Source: CAVQGZ01 sp963712175 (GTDB lineage Bacteria > Actinomycetota > Actinomycetes > Jiangellales > Jiangellaceae). From it: DNA of 64,000 nucleotides. Location: contig CAVQGZ010000004.1 of NCBI GenBank assembly GCA_963712175.1, positions 124,001 through 188,000 on the forward strand, written 5' to 3'. Made by a program: the position numbers and the translations under genes. Shown here piece after piece: positions 34,963 to 45,037 of the stretch. Position 1 is the stretch's first letter; every line of letters begins with the position of its first letter. The notes below the pieces were generated by a model, which worked only from the letters and a program-made list of their open reading frames with translations, did no database searches and had not been told where the DNA came from.

Positions 34963-35460
34963 TCACTTGAAGAGCACCCAGATACCGATGATCAGCACGA
35001 TGATGAGGGTGTTGACGACCAGGCCGACTCGAATGGTGGACGCGTCGACGCGCGGCCCCGACCGGTAGGCGATCAGCTGCCAGACGACGAGGTTGACCAG
35101 GCACGTGACCAGCGCGACATCCTGGGTCGTGGTCGCGTCGGCGCTGAGTGCCGCTGTTGCCGCCGCTGCCGCTGTCACGGTCAGACCCGACTGGGCAACG
35201 GGCCACTCGTGCACCATCGTGTGCCGGAGATCGGCGAAGCCGTCCTTGCGGCCCCCGTGGGCGACGAAATCGGCGTAGGAGTGCGCAAGCCAGAGGACCA
35301 GGACGTACCCCAGCAGCAGGAAGACCAGGTCGACGGCGGTATCGCCCTTCCAGCCCGCGGCGATCACGGCAGCGCTGATGGTTCCGTACACCGCCCCCGC
35401 GATCTGGCGTGTGTCCCACTTCTGGACGCTCGCTCGACCGGGAAGAGGAGCCTCAGCCAT
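34963..35460 (-). CDS. Membrane protein of unknown function
   Basis: 165 residues from the ATG at 35460. Four hydrophobic segments: about 22-37, 45-62, 93-125 and 138-163, with a His/Tyr-containing loop LAHSYADFVAHGGRKDGF. The longer ORF upstream on this strand is antisense to hypA-hypB and not real. It ends 17 bp from the FasR-like gene start. It is divergent from hypA across 121 bp. Function unknown. Confidence 0.75.
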   Translation of the reverse strand: MAEAPLPGRASVQKWDTRQIAGAVYGTISAAVIAAGWKGDTAVDLVFLLLGYVLVLWLAHSYADFVAHGGRKDGFADLRHTMVHEWPVAQSGLTVTAAAAATAALSADATTTQDVALVTCLVNLVVWQLIAYRSGPRVDASTIRVGLVVNTLIIVLIIGIWVLFK

Positions 35461-35581
35461 CGACGGACTCCGGGAGGGACTGGTGCACCGTCGCGATAGC
35501 CACGTCGAGCATCGGAGAACCGTAGCGCCGCAGGGTCGGGGTACGGTCGGGGCACCAACTGTCGAGCGCGTGGAGCGTGCG

Positions 35582-35932
35582 GTGCACGAGGTGTCGATCG
35601 CCCAAGCCATCGTGGCGGCTGTGAGCGACGCGGTGGGAGGCGAGCGAGTGCAGCGCGTGGACGTGACCGTGGGGGCGCTGTCCGGGGTGGCGGCCCCCGC
35701 ACTGGAGTTCGCGTGGGAGGTGGCCACCGCTAACACGGCCATGGCCGGATCGGTGCTGGTCGTCGAGTCGGTGCCCACCACCGTCTTCTGCCCGACGTGC
35801 GGAAAGGTCGTCGAGCCACCGGTCGGCTTCGTCTGCCCTGGCTGTGGTGAGCTCAGTGGCGACGTGCGCTCGGGTCTTGAGCTCGAGGTGCGCTCAGCAC
35901 GGCTCCGCGACCCCGGCCAGACATCGTCATGA
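35582..35932 (+). CDS. hypA: Hydrogenase maturation nickel metallochaperone
   Basis: 116 residues from the GTG at 35582, preceded by GGAG at 7 nt. It starts (V/M)HEVSIAQAIV, the conserved MHE nickel-binding N-terminus. The zinc ribbon is CPTC (about residue 71) and CPGC (about residue 87). HypA delivers nickel with HypB to the [NiFe]-hydrogenase large subunit, and can also serve urease, though no urease genes are present. Its stop overlaps the hypB start (ATGA). Confidence 0.95.
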   Translation: MHEVSIAQAIVAAVSDAVGGERVQRVDVTVGALSGVAAPALEFAWEVATANTAMAGSVLVVESVPTTVFCPTCGKVVEPPVGFVCPGCGELSGDVRSGLELEVRSARLRDPGQTSS

Positions 35933-36621
35933 GCAACGCGACCGCCCCCCGCATCGTCGAGCTTCGCCGTGGCGTCCTCGAGAAGAACGACCGTCGTGCC
36001 GCCGTCCTCCGAGGTCGCTTCGCGGCCTCCGGCGTCCGGGTCTCCAACTGGGTGTCGAGCCCCGGCACGGGCAAGACCACGCTCCTGGAGCGGCTGCTGG
36101 CCGACGCGGTCGCGCGCGAGGTCAGGGTCGCGGTCCTCGTGGGGGACTGTGCGACCGACAACGACGCTCGCCGACTGGCAGCCACGGGAGTGCCCGTTCG
36201 CCAGATCGTCACCGAGGGAATCTGTCACCTCGAGGCCGACATGGTCACGACGCACGTGGATGCCTTGGAGGCCGATGGCGCACTCCTGGACGAGCTTGAC
36301 CTGCTCGTGCTGGAGAACGTGGGCAACCTGGTGTGCCCGACCTCCTACGACCTTGGCGAGGGCACCCGCGTCGCGCTGCTCTCGGTCACCGAGGGGGAGG
36401 ACAAGCCGCTGAAGTACCCACAGCTGTTCGCCTCGTCCGACGTGGTGGTGCTGACCAAGGTCGACATCGCCGACGCGGTCGAGTTCGACGAGGCCGCCGC
36501 GCGTCGGGCGGTCGAGATCGTCGCGCCGGGCCGACCGGTCCTCGCGACGTCCGCGCGTACCGGGACGGGGGTCGCCGAGCTGCTGGATCTGCTCCTCGGT
36601 TGTGTCGGGGAGGCGCCGTAG
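35929..36621 (+). CDS. hypB: Hydrogenase nickel incorporation GTPase
   Basis: 230 residues. Walker A is SSPGTGKTTLL (residues 43-53), the switch/metal region has VGDCATDNDARRL, and the GTPase specificity motif is VVLTKVDI (NKxD-type reads TKVD). ICHLEADMV and ENVGNLVCP are HypB signatures. It lacks the N-terminal His-rich nickel-storage stretch and the CXXCGC motif of some HypB proteins. It drives nickel insertion with HypA. It overlaps hypA and is followed after 2 bp by hypF. Confidence 0.96.
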   Translation: MSNATAPRIVELRRGVLEKNDRRAAVLRGRFAASGVRVSNWVSSPGTGKTTLLERLLADAVAREVRVAVLVGDCATDNDARRLAATGVPVRQIVTEGICHLEADMVTTHVDALEADGALLDELDLLVLENVGNLVCPTSYDLGEGTRVALLSVTEGEDKPLKYPQLFASSDVVVLTKVDIADAVEFDEAAARRAVEIVAPGRPVLATSARTGTGVAELLDLLLGCVGEAP

Positions 36622-36623
36622 CC

Positions 36624-38966
36624 GTGCAGCGACGGCTCGTGCGCGTGACTGGCGTCGTCCAAGGGGTAGGCATGCGGCCCTTCGTCCACCGGTTGGCCGA
36701 GCAGCTGGAGCTGTCCGGCTGGGTCGGGAACGACGCGGCAGGCGTCTTCTGCGAGGTCGAGGGCCCACGTGCGGCGATCGCGATGTTCGTCGACCGGATG
36801 AGCAGGGACGCGCCGGCACAGGCCGTCGTCGAGTCGGTCACGGTTCACACCGTTGCCACCCGCGGCGATGAGGGGTTCCGTATCGTCGAGTCACTCCTCG
36901 ACGGCCCCGCTGCCGTCCCGGTGGCGTTGGTGCCGCCGGACATGGCCACGTGCGCCGACTGCCTCCGTGAGATGAACGACCCCGACGACCGGCGCTACCG
37001 GTACCCCTTCATCGCCTGCACCTTCTGCGGCCCGCGGTTCACGATCGTGCGCGGCGTCCCCTACGACCGGCCGTTCACCACGATGGCGGCGTTCGACCTG
37101 TGCGAGCAGTGCCAGGCGGAGTACGACGACCCGACCGACCGACGGTTCCACGCCCAGCCGACGGCCTGCCCCCGGTGCGGTCCGCGGCTGCGGTGGCACC
37201 GACCCGGCGGCGCCGACGCAGACCTGGGTGACAACGCCCTGGCGCAGGCGATCCGGCTCCTGCTCGACGGCGGGGTCGTGGCAGTCAAGGGAGTCGGTGG
37301 CTACCACCTGGCATGCGACGCTCGGCGGCCCGAAGCCGTGGCTCGGTTGCGATCGCGCAAACGACGCTCAGCGAAGCCCTTCGCACTGCTGGCCGCCAAC
37401 CTCGACGTGGCCCGATCCATGGTGGACGTGGACGGGCCGACCGGACAGGCGCTGAGCTCGCCGCAGGCACCTGTTGTGCTGGCGCCTGCTCGCCTCGACG
37501 AGCCCGAGGTGCGTGCCCTGCGGGACAGTGTCGCGCCCGGCCAGTCACAGCTGGGCGTCATGTTGCCCTACAGCGGGGTTCACCACCTGCTGACCGCTGA
37601 GCATCCCGACCTGGCCGGTCCGCCCCTCGATCTGCTGGTCCTCACCAGCGCGAACCTCGCCGACGAGCCCATCTGCAGCGACGCCGATGAGGCCGAGCAG
37701 CGCCTCGCCGGTCTCGCGGACGCGTGGCTCCACCACGATCGGCCGATCCACCTGGCCTGCGACGACTCCGTCGTGCGACTCGTCGGCCCACGTGGGGCAG
37801 CTGTCCTGCAGCCGGTCCGGCGAAGCCGCGGGTACGCCCCACTGCCCGTTCGGTTGCCCGCAGACCTGCCACCCGTCCTCGCGGTGGGTGGTGAGCTCAA
37901 GGCAGCGGTGTGCCTGGCGCAGGGGCGTCGGGGCTGGATGAGCCAGCACCTGGGGGACGTGGCCTCACTCGAGGCCTTGGAGCTGCTCACCCGGACGGTC
38001 GACGTCCTCGGGGCGCAGTCACGGGTGGCACCTGAGATCGTGGCGGCCGACATGCACCCCGGGTACTTGTCCCGCCGGTGGGCGCATGAGCACGCCGAAC
38101 GGCTCGGGGCACGGCTGGCCCTCGTCCAGCACCACCACGCCCACCTTGCGGCGCTGCTGGCCGAGCACGAGTGGCCAGCCGACGAGCCAGTTCTCGGGGT
38201 GACCTTCGACGGGACCGGCTACGGGCTGGACGGGAGCATCTGGGGAGGAGAGCTCTTGCTCGGCTCGTACCTGGCTGTTCAGCGCGTGGCTCATCTCGCA
38301 CCGGTCTCGCTGCCGGGAGGCGACGCTGCGCTCAGGCATCCCGCCCGGGTCGCGCTGGCGCATCTGACGGCCGCCGGTGTCGACTGGAACCCTGCCCTGC
38401 TGCCCGTCCGGTCAATGACCGAGGCACAGGTCACCCTGCTGCGCTCGATGCTCCGCTCCGGCAGTGGCTGCACGCCCACGACGAGCATGGGGCGGCTGTT
38501 CGACGCGGTCTCCTCGCTCGCGGGCGTGTGCCAGGAGGTGGGCTACGAGGGCCAGGCGGCGATGGAGCTCGAAGCGCTTCTCGGCGACTGCGCTCCGGTG
38601 GGGGAGTCGTACCCCGTCGGCATCGATGGTGCCTCCTCCCCGATGGTGCTCGACCCAGCGCCGTTGGTGCGCGCCTGCGTGCGTGACGTGCTCGCCGGTG
38701 TGGGTGCCGCCGAGGTGTCGCGACGGTTCCATCGCGGGATCGCGGCGATGGTCCGTGACGTCGCCACCGAGATTCGTGTCCGCCACAGCGTTGCGACAGT
38801 AGGCTTGACAGGCGGGGTGTTCCAGAATGCGTGGATGACGCAGCAGTGCCGGAGCATGCTCGAGGGTGCGGGCTTCGACGTGCTGGTCCATCGCCACGTT
38901 CCACCCAACGACGGTGGTCTGGCACTGGGGCAGGCCGTGATTGCCGGGCTCGGCGGCGGAGAGTAG
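36624..38966 (+). CDS. hypF: Carbamoyltransferase HypF
   Basis: 780 residues from the GTG 2 bp after hypB. Domains in order: acylphosphatase (RVTGVVQGVGMRPFVHRL, Arg and Asn present), two zinc fingers (CADCLREM..CTFCGPR and CEQCQAEY..CPRCGPR), YrdC-like (GGYHLACDA, KRRSAKPFA), and the Kae1/O-carbamoyltransferase domain (VQHHHAHLAALLAEH, TFDGTGYGLDGSIWGGE, TGGVFQN). It makes thiocarbamate on HypE from carbamoyl phosphate, the CN precursor. Full length and all key motifs are present. Confidence 0.97.
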   Translation: MQRRLVRVTGVVQGVGMRPFVHRLAEQLELSGWVGNDAAGVFCEVEGPRAAIAMFVDRMSRDAPAQAVVESVTVHTVATRGDEGFRIVESLLDGPAAVPVALVPPDMATCADCLREMNDPDDRRYRYPFIACTFCGPRFTIVRGVPYDRPFTTMAAFDLCEQCQAEYDDPTDRRFHAQPTACPRCGPRLRWHRPGGADADLGDNALAQAIRLLLDGGVVAVKGVGGYHLACDARRPEAVARLRSRKRRSAKPFALLAANLDVARSMVDVDGPTGQALSSPQAPVVLAPARLDEPEVRALRDSVAPGQSQLGVMLPYSGVHHLLTAEHPDLAGPPLDLLVLTSANLADEPICSDADEAEQRLAGLADAWLHHDRPIHLACDDSVVRLVGPRGAAVLQPVRRSRGYAPLPVRLPADLPPVLAVGGELKAAVCLAQGRRGWMSQHLGDVASLEALELLTRTVDVLGAQSRVAPEIVAADMHPGYLSRRWAHEHAERLGARLALVQHHHAHLAALLAEHEWPADEPVLGVTFDGTGYGLDGSIWGGELLLGSYLAVQRVAHLAPVSLPGGDAALRHPARVALAHLTAAGVDWNPALLPVRSMTEAQVTLLRSMLRSGSGCTPTTSMGRLFDAVSSLAGVCQEVGYEGQAAMELEALLGDCAPVGESYPVGIDGASSPMVLDPAPLVRACVRDVLAGVGAAEVSRRFHRGIAAMVRDVATEIRVRHSVATVGLTGGVFQNAWMTQQCRSMLEGAGFDVLVHRHVPPNDGGLALGQAVIAGLGGGE

Positions 38967-38971
38967 GAAGC

Positions 38972-39274
38972 ATGTGCCTCGGAGTTCCCGGCAAGGTCGA
39001 GCGGGTGTGGGACGCCCGTGGCACCAGGATGGCCAGCGTCGACTTCGGTGGCATCCGCAAGGAGGTCTGCCTGGCCTACGTCCCGGAGGTCGAGGTGGGC
39101 GACTACACCGTGGTGCACGTGGGCTTTGCCATCACGAAGCTGGACGAGGAGTCGGCTCGACAGACCCTGCAGCTGTTCGCCGAGATCGGGGCGCTGGACC
39201 AGGAGTTCTCCACCGAGATCTCGAACCCCGCGGGTGAGCCGAGCGCCCCGGCCCAAGCCGAGGGCTCCGCGTGA
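38972..39274 (+). CDS. hypC: Hydrogenase assembly chaperone HypC
   Basis: 100 residues beginning MCLGVPGKVERV, the diagnostic N-terminus with the Fe-binding Cys2. DYTVVHVGFAITKLDEESA matches the helical second half. HypC escorts the Fe(CN)2CO unit with HypD and then the large subunit. The C-terminal tail (after about residue 80) is longer than average. Its stop overlaps the hypD start (GTGA). Confidence 0.96.
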   Translation: MCLGVPGKVERVWDARGTRMASVDFGGIRKEVCLAYVPEVEVGDYTVVHVGFAITKLDEESARQTLQLFAEIGALDQEFSTEISNPAGEPSAPAQAEGSA

Positions 39275-40380
39275 AGTACCTGGACGAGTTCCACGACCCC
39301 CTCCTTGCGAGGCGCCTGCTGGACGAGATCCACGCGACCGTGTCGCGGCCGTGGGCCCTGATGGAGGTCTGCGGAGGTCAGACGCACACGATCATCCGCA
39401 ACGGCATCGACCAGCTGCTCCCCGACGGCGTCGCGATGATCCACGGCCCCGGGTGCCCGGTCTGCGTGACACCGCTGGAGATGATCGACCGCGCCCTGGC
39501 GATCGCCGCGACGCCCGGGGTCATCTTCTGCTCCTTCGGCGACATGATTCGGGTGCCCGGCAGCGAGAAGGACCTCTTTCGCGTCAAGAGCGAGGGTGGA
39601 GACGTCCGCGTCGTCTACTCACCCCTGGACGCGGTAGCCATCGCTCGGCAGAACCCCGACAAGCAGGTGGTCTTCTTCGGCATCGGGTTCGAGACCACCG
39701 CCCCGGCCAACGCCATGACCGTCCACCTCGCGCGCAAGGAGAACCTCGCGAACTTCTCGATGCTGGTCAGCCATGTTCTGGTGCCGCCGGCGATCCGCGC
39801 GATCATGGACTCCCCGAGGCGGCGGGTGCAGGCCTTTCTCGCTGCCGGCCACGTCTGCGCGGTCATGGGGATGCGCGAGTACCTGCCCCTTGTCGAGCAG
39901 TACCGGGTGCCGATCGTGGTCACCGGGTTCGAGCCGCTCGACGTGCTCGAGGGGATCCGTCGCGCCCTCGTCCAGCTCGAGCACGGTCGAGCCGAGCTCG
40001 ACAACGCCTACCCGCGCGCGGTGTCGATGGACGGCAACGTGCCCGCCCAGCAGATGGTGCGTGACGTCTTCGAGACCACGGACCGGGCATGGCGGGGGAT
40101 CGGCATGATCCCGCAGAGCGGCTGGCGGCTTTCCGCCCGCTACGCCGACTTCGACGCCGAGCTGCGCTTCGAGGTCAGTGACATCAGCACCGAGGAGTCC
40201 TCGCTGTGCCGGAGCGGAGAGGTCCTGCAGGGCCTCATCACGCCGCCCGAGTGTGCGGCGTTCGGCACCGAGTGCACTCCGCGCCATCCTCTCGGGGCAC
40301 CGATGGTGTCGAGCGAGGGTGCCTGTGCTGCCTACCACGCGTTTCGGCGTCTCGACCCCTCGGTGACCAGCAGTGCGTGA
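39271..40380 (+). CDS. hypD: Hydrogenase formation protein HypD
   Basis: 369 residues. Motifs: MEVCGGQTHTIIRNG, GPGCPVCVTP (thiol-redox Cys pair), GIGFETTAPANA, and the C-terminal [4Fe-4S] Cys set CRSG, PECAAFGTECTPRHPLG and SEGACAAY. HypD is the scaffold on which the Fe(CN)2CO centre is made with HypC and HypE. It overlaps hypC upstream and the lipoprotein gene downstream by 8 bp. Confidence 0.97.
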   Translation: MKYLDEFHDPLLARRLLDEIHATVSRPWALMEVCGGQTHTIIRNGIDQLLPDGVAMIHGPGCPVCVTPLEMIDRALAIAATPGVIFCSFGDMIRVPGSEKDLFRVKSEGGDVRVVYSPLDAVAIARQNPDKQVVFFGIGFETTAPANAMTVHLARKENLANFSMLVSHVLVPPAIRAIMDSPRRRVQAFLAAGHVCAVMGMREYLPLVEQYRVPIVVTGFEPLDVLEGIRRALVQLEHGRAELDNAYPRAVSMDGNVPAQQMVRDVFETTDRAWRGIGMIPQSGWRLSARYADFDAELRFEVSDISTEESSLCRSGEVLQGLITPPECAAFGTECTPRHPLGAPMVSSEGACAAYHAFRRLDPSVTSSA

Positions 40381-41876
40381 CGTCCGGTTCGTCGCGCTGG
40401 CCGTGGCTGCCGCGACCGTCGGCGGCTGCGGGTGGTTCGGCGGCGAGGCGACCTCGGCTCCCATCGAGTCAGACCAGGCCGAGCGCACGATCGAGCTCGT
40501 CCAGCTTGAGGACCTGGACGACCAGGTCACGGTCGTCGAGGGGGATGTCTACGAGCAGGCGCTGGCGGCCAGCGCCGCGCTGTGGAGGTCGTCGCCGCTG
40601 GTCGTGCTGGCGCCGATGAGTGACGCCGAAGCGCTCGCCGCCGCTGGCGACGCGGCCGTCTCCCTGTCAGCACCGCTGCTGCTCGCCCAGCCGGTCGGTG
40701 ACGCCGAGCCGGTGGCTGACCCCGCGCTGACTGGCGAGCTGGAGCGGCTGGGGTCGACCACCGTGCTCAGCATGGGGGAGTCCCCCGTTCCCTCCCCGAC
40801 GACATCACCGTGGTGTCCGACCCGGCCGACCTCGAGGCTCAGCCGTTGGAGCGTCGCAGCGACGCAGTAGTCCTGGCCGCCGACACCCCGGACACGGTGG
40901 CGGCGCAGGCAACGGCTCGCGCGGCCGGTGCCGTCGTCGTGGTGATGGACGCCGACGACCCGCGCGACAGCGTGCCAGCTCGGGACGCGCTCTCGGCGAA
41001 CCCGGATGCCCCCGTCCTGGCACTCGGACCTCAGCTGGACCCGAGCAGTCGCCTCGAGCCGCTCGTCCGGGTAGCCGCGACCGGTGTGGAGCTGCCCGGG
41101 GGAGGGCAGACGATGTTCCCTGGCCGGCGGCTGGTGGCCCTGTACGGACATCCGCAGACCAGCGCCCTGGGCGTCCTGGGGGAGCAAGGCCCCACGGAGT
41201 CGGTGACGCGTGCTCGTGAGCTGGCCGCCACCTACGAGCCCTACAGCGACGAGCCGGTCGTCCCTGCGTTCGAAGTGATTGCGACGGTGGCGTCAGGCGG
41301 GGCAGGCCCAGACGGCGACTACAGCAACGAGACACCGATCGAGGTCATCCGGCCCTACGTCGACGCTGCTGCTGATGCGGGCGTCTACGTCGTGATCGAC
41401 CTGCAACCGGGTCGCTCGGACTTCCTCACCCAGGCCCAGCAGTACCGAGAGCTTCTGCTGGAGCCGCACGTCGGCCTGGCGCTCGACCCGGAGTGGCGGC
41501 TGGAGCCTGACCAGGTGCACCTGCGCCAGGTCGGCAGCGTGGACGCGGCCGAGATCGAGACGGTGGCCGACTGGCTCGCCACGCTCGTCCGCGAGAACGC
41601 CCTGCCTCAGAAGCTCCTGGTGCTTCACCAGTTCCAGCAGCGGATGATTCGTGACCGGCCGGCTCTCGACGCGCAGCGTGACGAGCTGGCGATGCTCGTT
41701 CAGATGGACGGCAACGGCACCCCCGGCGACAAGCTCGCCACGTGGGACGCGCTCAAGCAGGATGCTCCCGACGGTCTTCGCTTCGGTTGGAAGAACTTCT
41801 ACGACGAAGACACCCCGACCATGAGCCCGGAGAGCACGATGTCGAACACCCCGACTCCTTGGTGGGTGTCCTACCA

Positions 41877-41880
<4 letters not shown>
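40373..41880 (+). CDS. Lipoprotein of unknown function, apparent frameshift (between hypD and hypE)
   Basis: The N-terminal part reads in one frame (40373 to about 40790) and the remainder in another (GTG at 40810 is only an internal codon). The first frame starts with a lipoprotein-like signal ending GGCGW and contains a region like cell wall-binding repeat 2 (LAPMSDAEALAAAGDAAVSL then APLLLAQP). Homologous sense resumes in the second frame as DDITVVSDPADLEAQ, so one base is missing at or near the C-run TCCCCCG (40781-40787) or at CCTCCCC (40791-40797). The C-terminal half has a barrel-like pattern, YVVIDLQPGRSDF, LALDPEWRLEPDQVH, LVLHQFQQRMI. It overlaps hypD and hypE at its ends, so belongs to the operon; function unknown. 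Confidence 0.72.
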
Positions 41881-42950
<1,070 letters not shown>

Positions 42951-42971
42951 CGTGCGACGGCAGCTTCCCCG

Positions 42972-44075
42972 GTGATGTCGGACGACGGTGGTGGACGTGG
43001 GCGACCGGCAGCGGCGTCCGGCAACCACGGCGGGCGTGGCGGAAGCCGGGACCCCGTCGCCGACCTGTGTCGCATCGCCTTCCTGCTGGAGCGGGCGCAG
43101 GCCGATACCTACCGCGTCCGTGCCTATCGCCGGGCCGCGGCCACGGCTGCCGGCGTGAGTACGGACGACCTCGCTCGACGTGCCGCCAGCAGCCGTCTCA
43201 CGGCGCTGCCCGGCGTGGGCGCCAAGACGGCCTCGGTCATCACGCAGTCGGTGGCCGGTGAGGTTCCCGACACCCTCGCGGCCCTGGAGGCCGCGGCGGT
43301 CGGCCCCCTGGTCGACCTGGACGGGGCAGGCCGCAGGCTGCTCGACGCCCTGCAGGGCGACTGCCACACCCACTCCGACGCCTCGGACGGGGGGTCGTCC
43401 CCGGCGACCATGGCTGCTGCCGGACGCGACGAGGTCGGCCACGCGTGGGTGGTGCTGACCGACCACTCACCGCGCCTCACAGTGGCTCGCGGGCTCTCGC
43501 CGGAGCGGCTACGCGCCCAGCTGGTGCTGGTCGCCGAGATCAACGAGCGGCTGGCCCCGTTCCGACTGCTCACCGGCATCGAGGTCGACATCAACCCAGA
43601 CGGCAGCCTCGACCAGGAGCCCGAGCTGCTGGCCCACCTCGACGTGGTCGTGGGCAGCGTCCACTCCGAGCTGCGGATGCCCGAACCGGCGATGACGCAG
43701 CGCATGCTCGCCGCGATCCGCAACCCACACCTCGACGTGCTCGGCCACTGCACCGGGCGCCTGGTGGCGGGCCCGCGTTCGCCCCGTCCGGAGTCGAGAT
43801 TCGACGCCGGACGCGTCTTCGCGGCCTGCGCGGACGAGGGGGTCGCCGTCGAGGTGAACTCGCGACCCGAGCGGCTCGACCCACCGCGCCGGCTGCTGCG
43901 TCAGGCGATTGCGGCCGGCTGCCTGCTGGCGATCGATACCGACGCCCACGCGCCGGGGCAGCTGGACTGGCAGCCCTACGGTGTGGCCCGGGCTGTCGAG
44001 TGCGGGGCGGAGCCGGACAGCGTGGTCACGACGTGGACGGTCGAGCGGCTGCTGGCATGGACGGCGCACCGATGA
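42972..44075 (+). CDS. PHP-domain protein with PolX-like N-terminal helix-hairpin-helix region
   Basis: 367 residues. Residues about 30-120 resemble the DNA polymerase beta/PolX 8-kDa and HhH region: RIAFLLERAQADTYRVRAYRRAA then LPGVGAKTASVI. Residues about 135-360 are a PHP phosphoesterase: DCHTHSDASDGGSSP, VLTDHSPRL, LTGIEVDINPDG, VVGSVHSEL, and IDTDAHAPGQLDW with metal-binding His/Asp/Glu. The polymerase palm is absent, unlike full PolX. Start could be 42972 (GTG) or 42975 (ATG). Function is not known; a histidinol phosphatase-like or DNA-linked phosphoesterase is possible. 21 bp after hypE. Confidence 0.85.
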   Translation: MMSDDGGGRGRPAAASGNHGGRGGSRDPVADLCRIAFLLERAQADTYRVRAYRRAAATAAGVSTDDLARRAASSRLTALPGVGAKTASVITQSVAGEVPDTLAALEAAAVGPLVDLDGAGRRLLDALQGDCHTHSDASDGGSSPATMAAAGRDEVGHAWVVLTDHSPRLTVARGLSPERLRAQLVLVAEINERLAPFRLLTGIEVDINPDGSLDQEPELLAHLDVVVGSVHSELRMPEPAMTQRMLAAIRNPHLDVLGHCTGRLVAGPRSPRPESRFDAGRVFAACADEGVAVEVNSRPERLDPPRRLLRQAIAAGCLLAIDTDAHAPGQLDWQPYGVARAVECGAEPDSVVTTWTVERLLAWTAHR

Positions 44076-44153
44076 GTACCCGGTGATCCGTGTGGCTCCC
44101 GGTCACACTTTCGTGTCCGAGAGCCGCATGGATCACCCTTCGGCAGGTCGGCG

Positions 44154-44990
44154 TCAGTCCTTCAGCAGCGTCGCGGCGTGGTCGGGCACGTAGGTCTGGG
44201 TGTCTTTGGGGGGGCGCAGGTAGCCGGTGGACGGCGGCCGAGGCGGCAGGGACAGCTTGGGCTTGTCCACCTCGTAGTAGGGGATGGAGGACAGCAGGTG
44301 AGAGATCATGTTGAGTCGGGCGACCTTCTTCTGGTCGCTCTCCACCACGTACCAGGGTGCCTCGGGGATGTCGGTGTGCACCATCATCTCGTCCTTCGCC
44401 CGGCTGTAGTCCTCCCAGCGGCTGACCGACTCGAAGTCCATCGGCGACAGCTTCCACTGCCGCATCGGGTCCTCGATGCGTGAGGCGAACCGGCGCTCCT
44501 GCTCCTCGTCGCTGACGGAGAACCAGTACTTGCGCAGGACGATCCCGTCTTCGACCAGGAGCCGCTCGAATATGGGGCACTGGTGCAAGAAGCGGCGGTA
44601 CTCCTCGAGCGAGCAGAAGCCCATGACCCGCTCGACGCCGGCGCGGTTGTACCAGGACCGGTCGAGCAGAACGATCTCCCCGGCGGCCGGTAGCCGCTCG
44701 ATGTAGCGCTGGAAGTACCACTGGGTCTTCTCGCGCTCGGTCGGGGCCGGCAGCGCCTCGATCCGAGCCACGCGTGGGTTCAGGTACTGCATCGCGCGCT
44801 TGATCGTGCCGCCCTTGCCTGCTGCGTCACGACCTTCGAAGATGATCACAAGGCGCACACCCTCGGCGCGCACCCACTCCTGAAGCTTCACCATCTCCGC
44901 CTGGAGGCGGTAGAGCTCCTTCTCGTACACCTTCTTGGGGTACTTCTGGGTCTTGCCACTGCCCTTGGAGTCGCTCTTCTTGGCCACCAT
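44154..44990 (-). CDS. ppk2: Polyphosphate kinase 2
   Basis: 278 residues of PPK2 class. Walker A is FEGRDAAGKGGTIKRAM, the lid region has EREKTQWYFQRY, and Walker B is VLLDRSWYNRAGVERVMGF. KYWFSVSDEEQ and LSPMDFESVSRW are family motifs. It uses polyphosphate to phosphorylate nucleotides (NDP to NTP, or the reverse). It is downstream of aceE on the same strand by 47 bp and convergent with the PHP gene. Confidence 0.94.
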   Translation of the reverse strand: MVAKKSDSKGSGKTQKYPKKVYEKELYRLQAEMVKLQEWVRAEGVRLVIIFEGRDAAGKGGTIKRAMQYLNPRVARIEALPAPTEREKTQWYFQRYIERLPAAGEIVLLDRSWYNRAGVERVMGFCSLEEYRRFLHQCPIFERLLVEDGIVLRKYWFSVSDEEQERRFASRIEDPMRQWKLSPMDFESVSRWEDYSRAKDEMMVHTDIPEAPWYVVESDQKKVARLNMISHLLSSIPYYEVDKPKLSLPPRPPSTGYLRPPKDTQTYVPDHAATLLKD

Positions 44991-45037
44991 CGCAGGCTAG
45001 TGCTCGGTAGCGGTCGCGTGTGTGGGACTTCGGACTT

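Noticed and set aside
34963..36819. 618-residue minus-strand reading covering hypA and hypB
   Set aside because: Only the last 165 residues from 35460 look like a protein; the rest is antisense to hyp genes.
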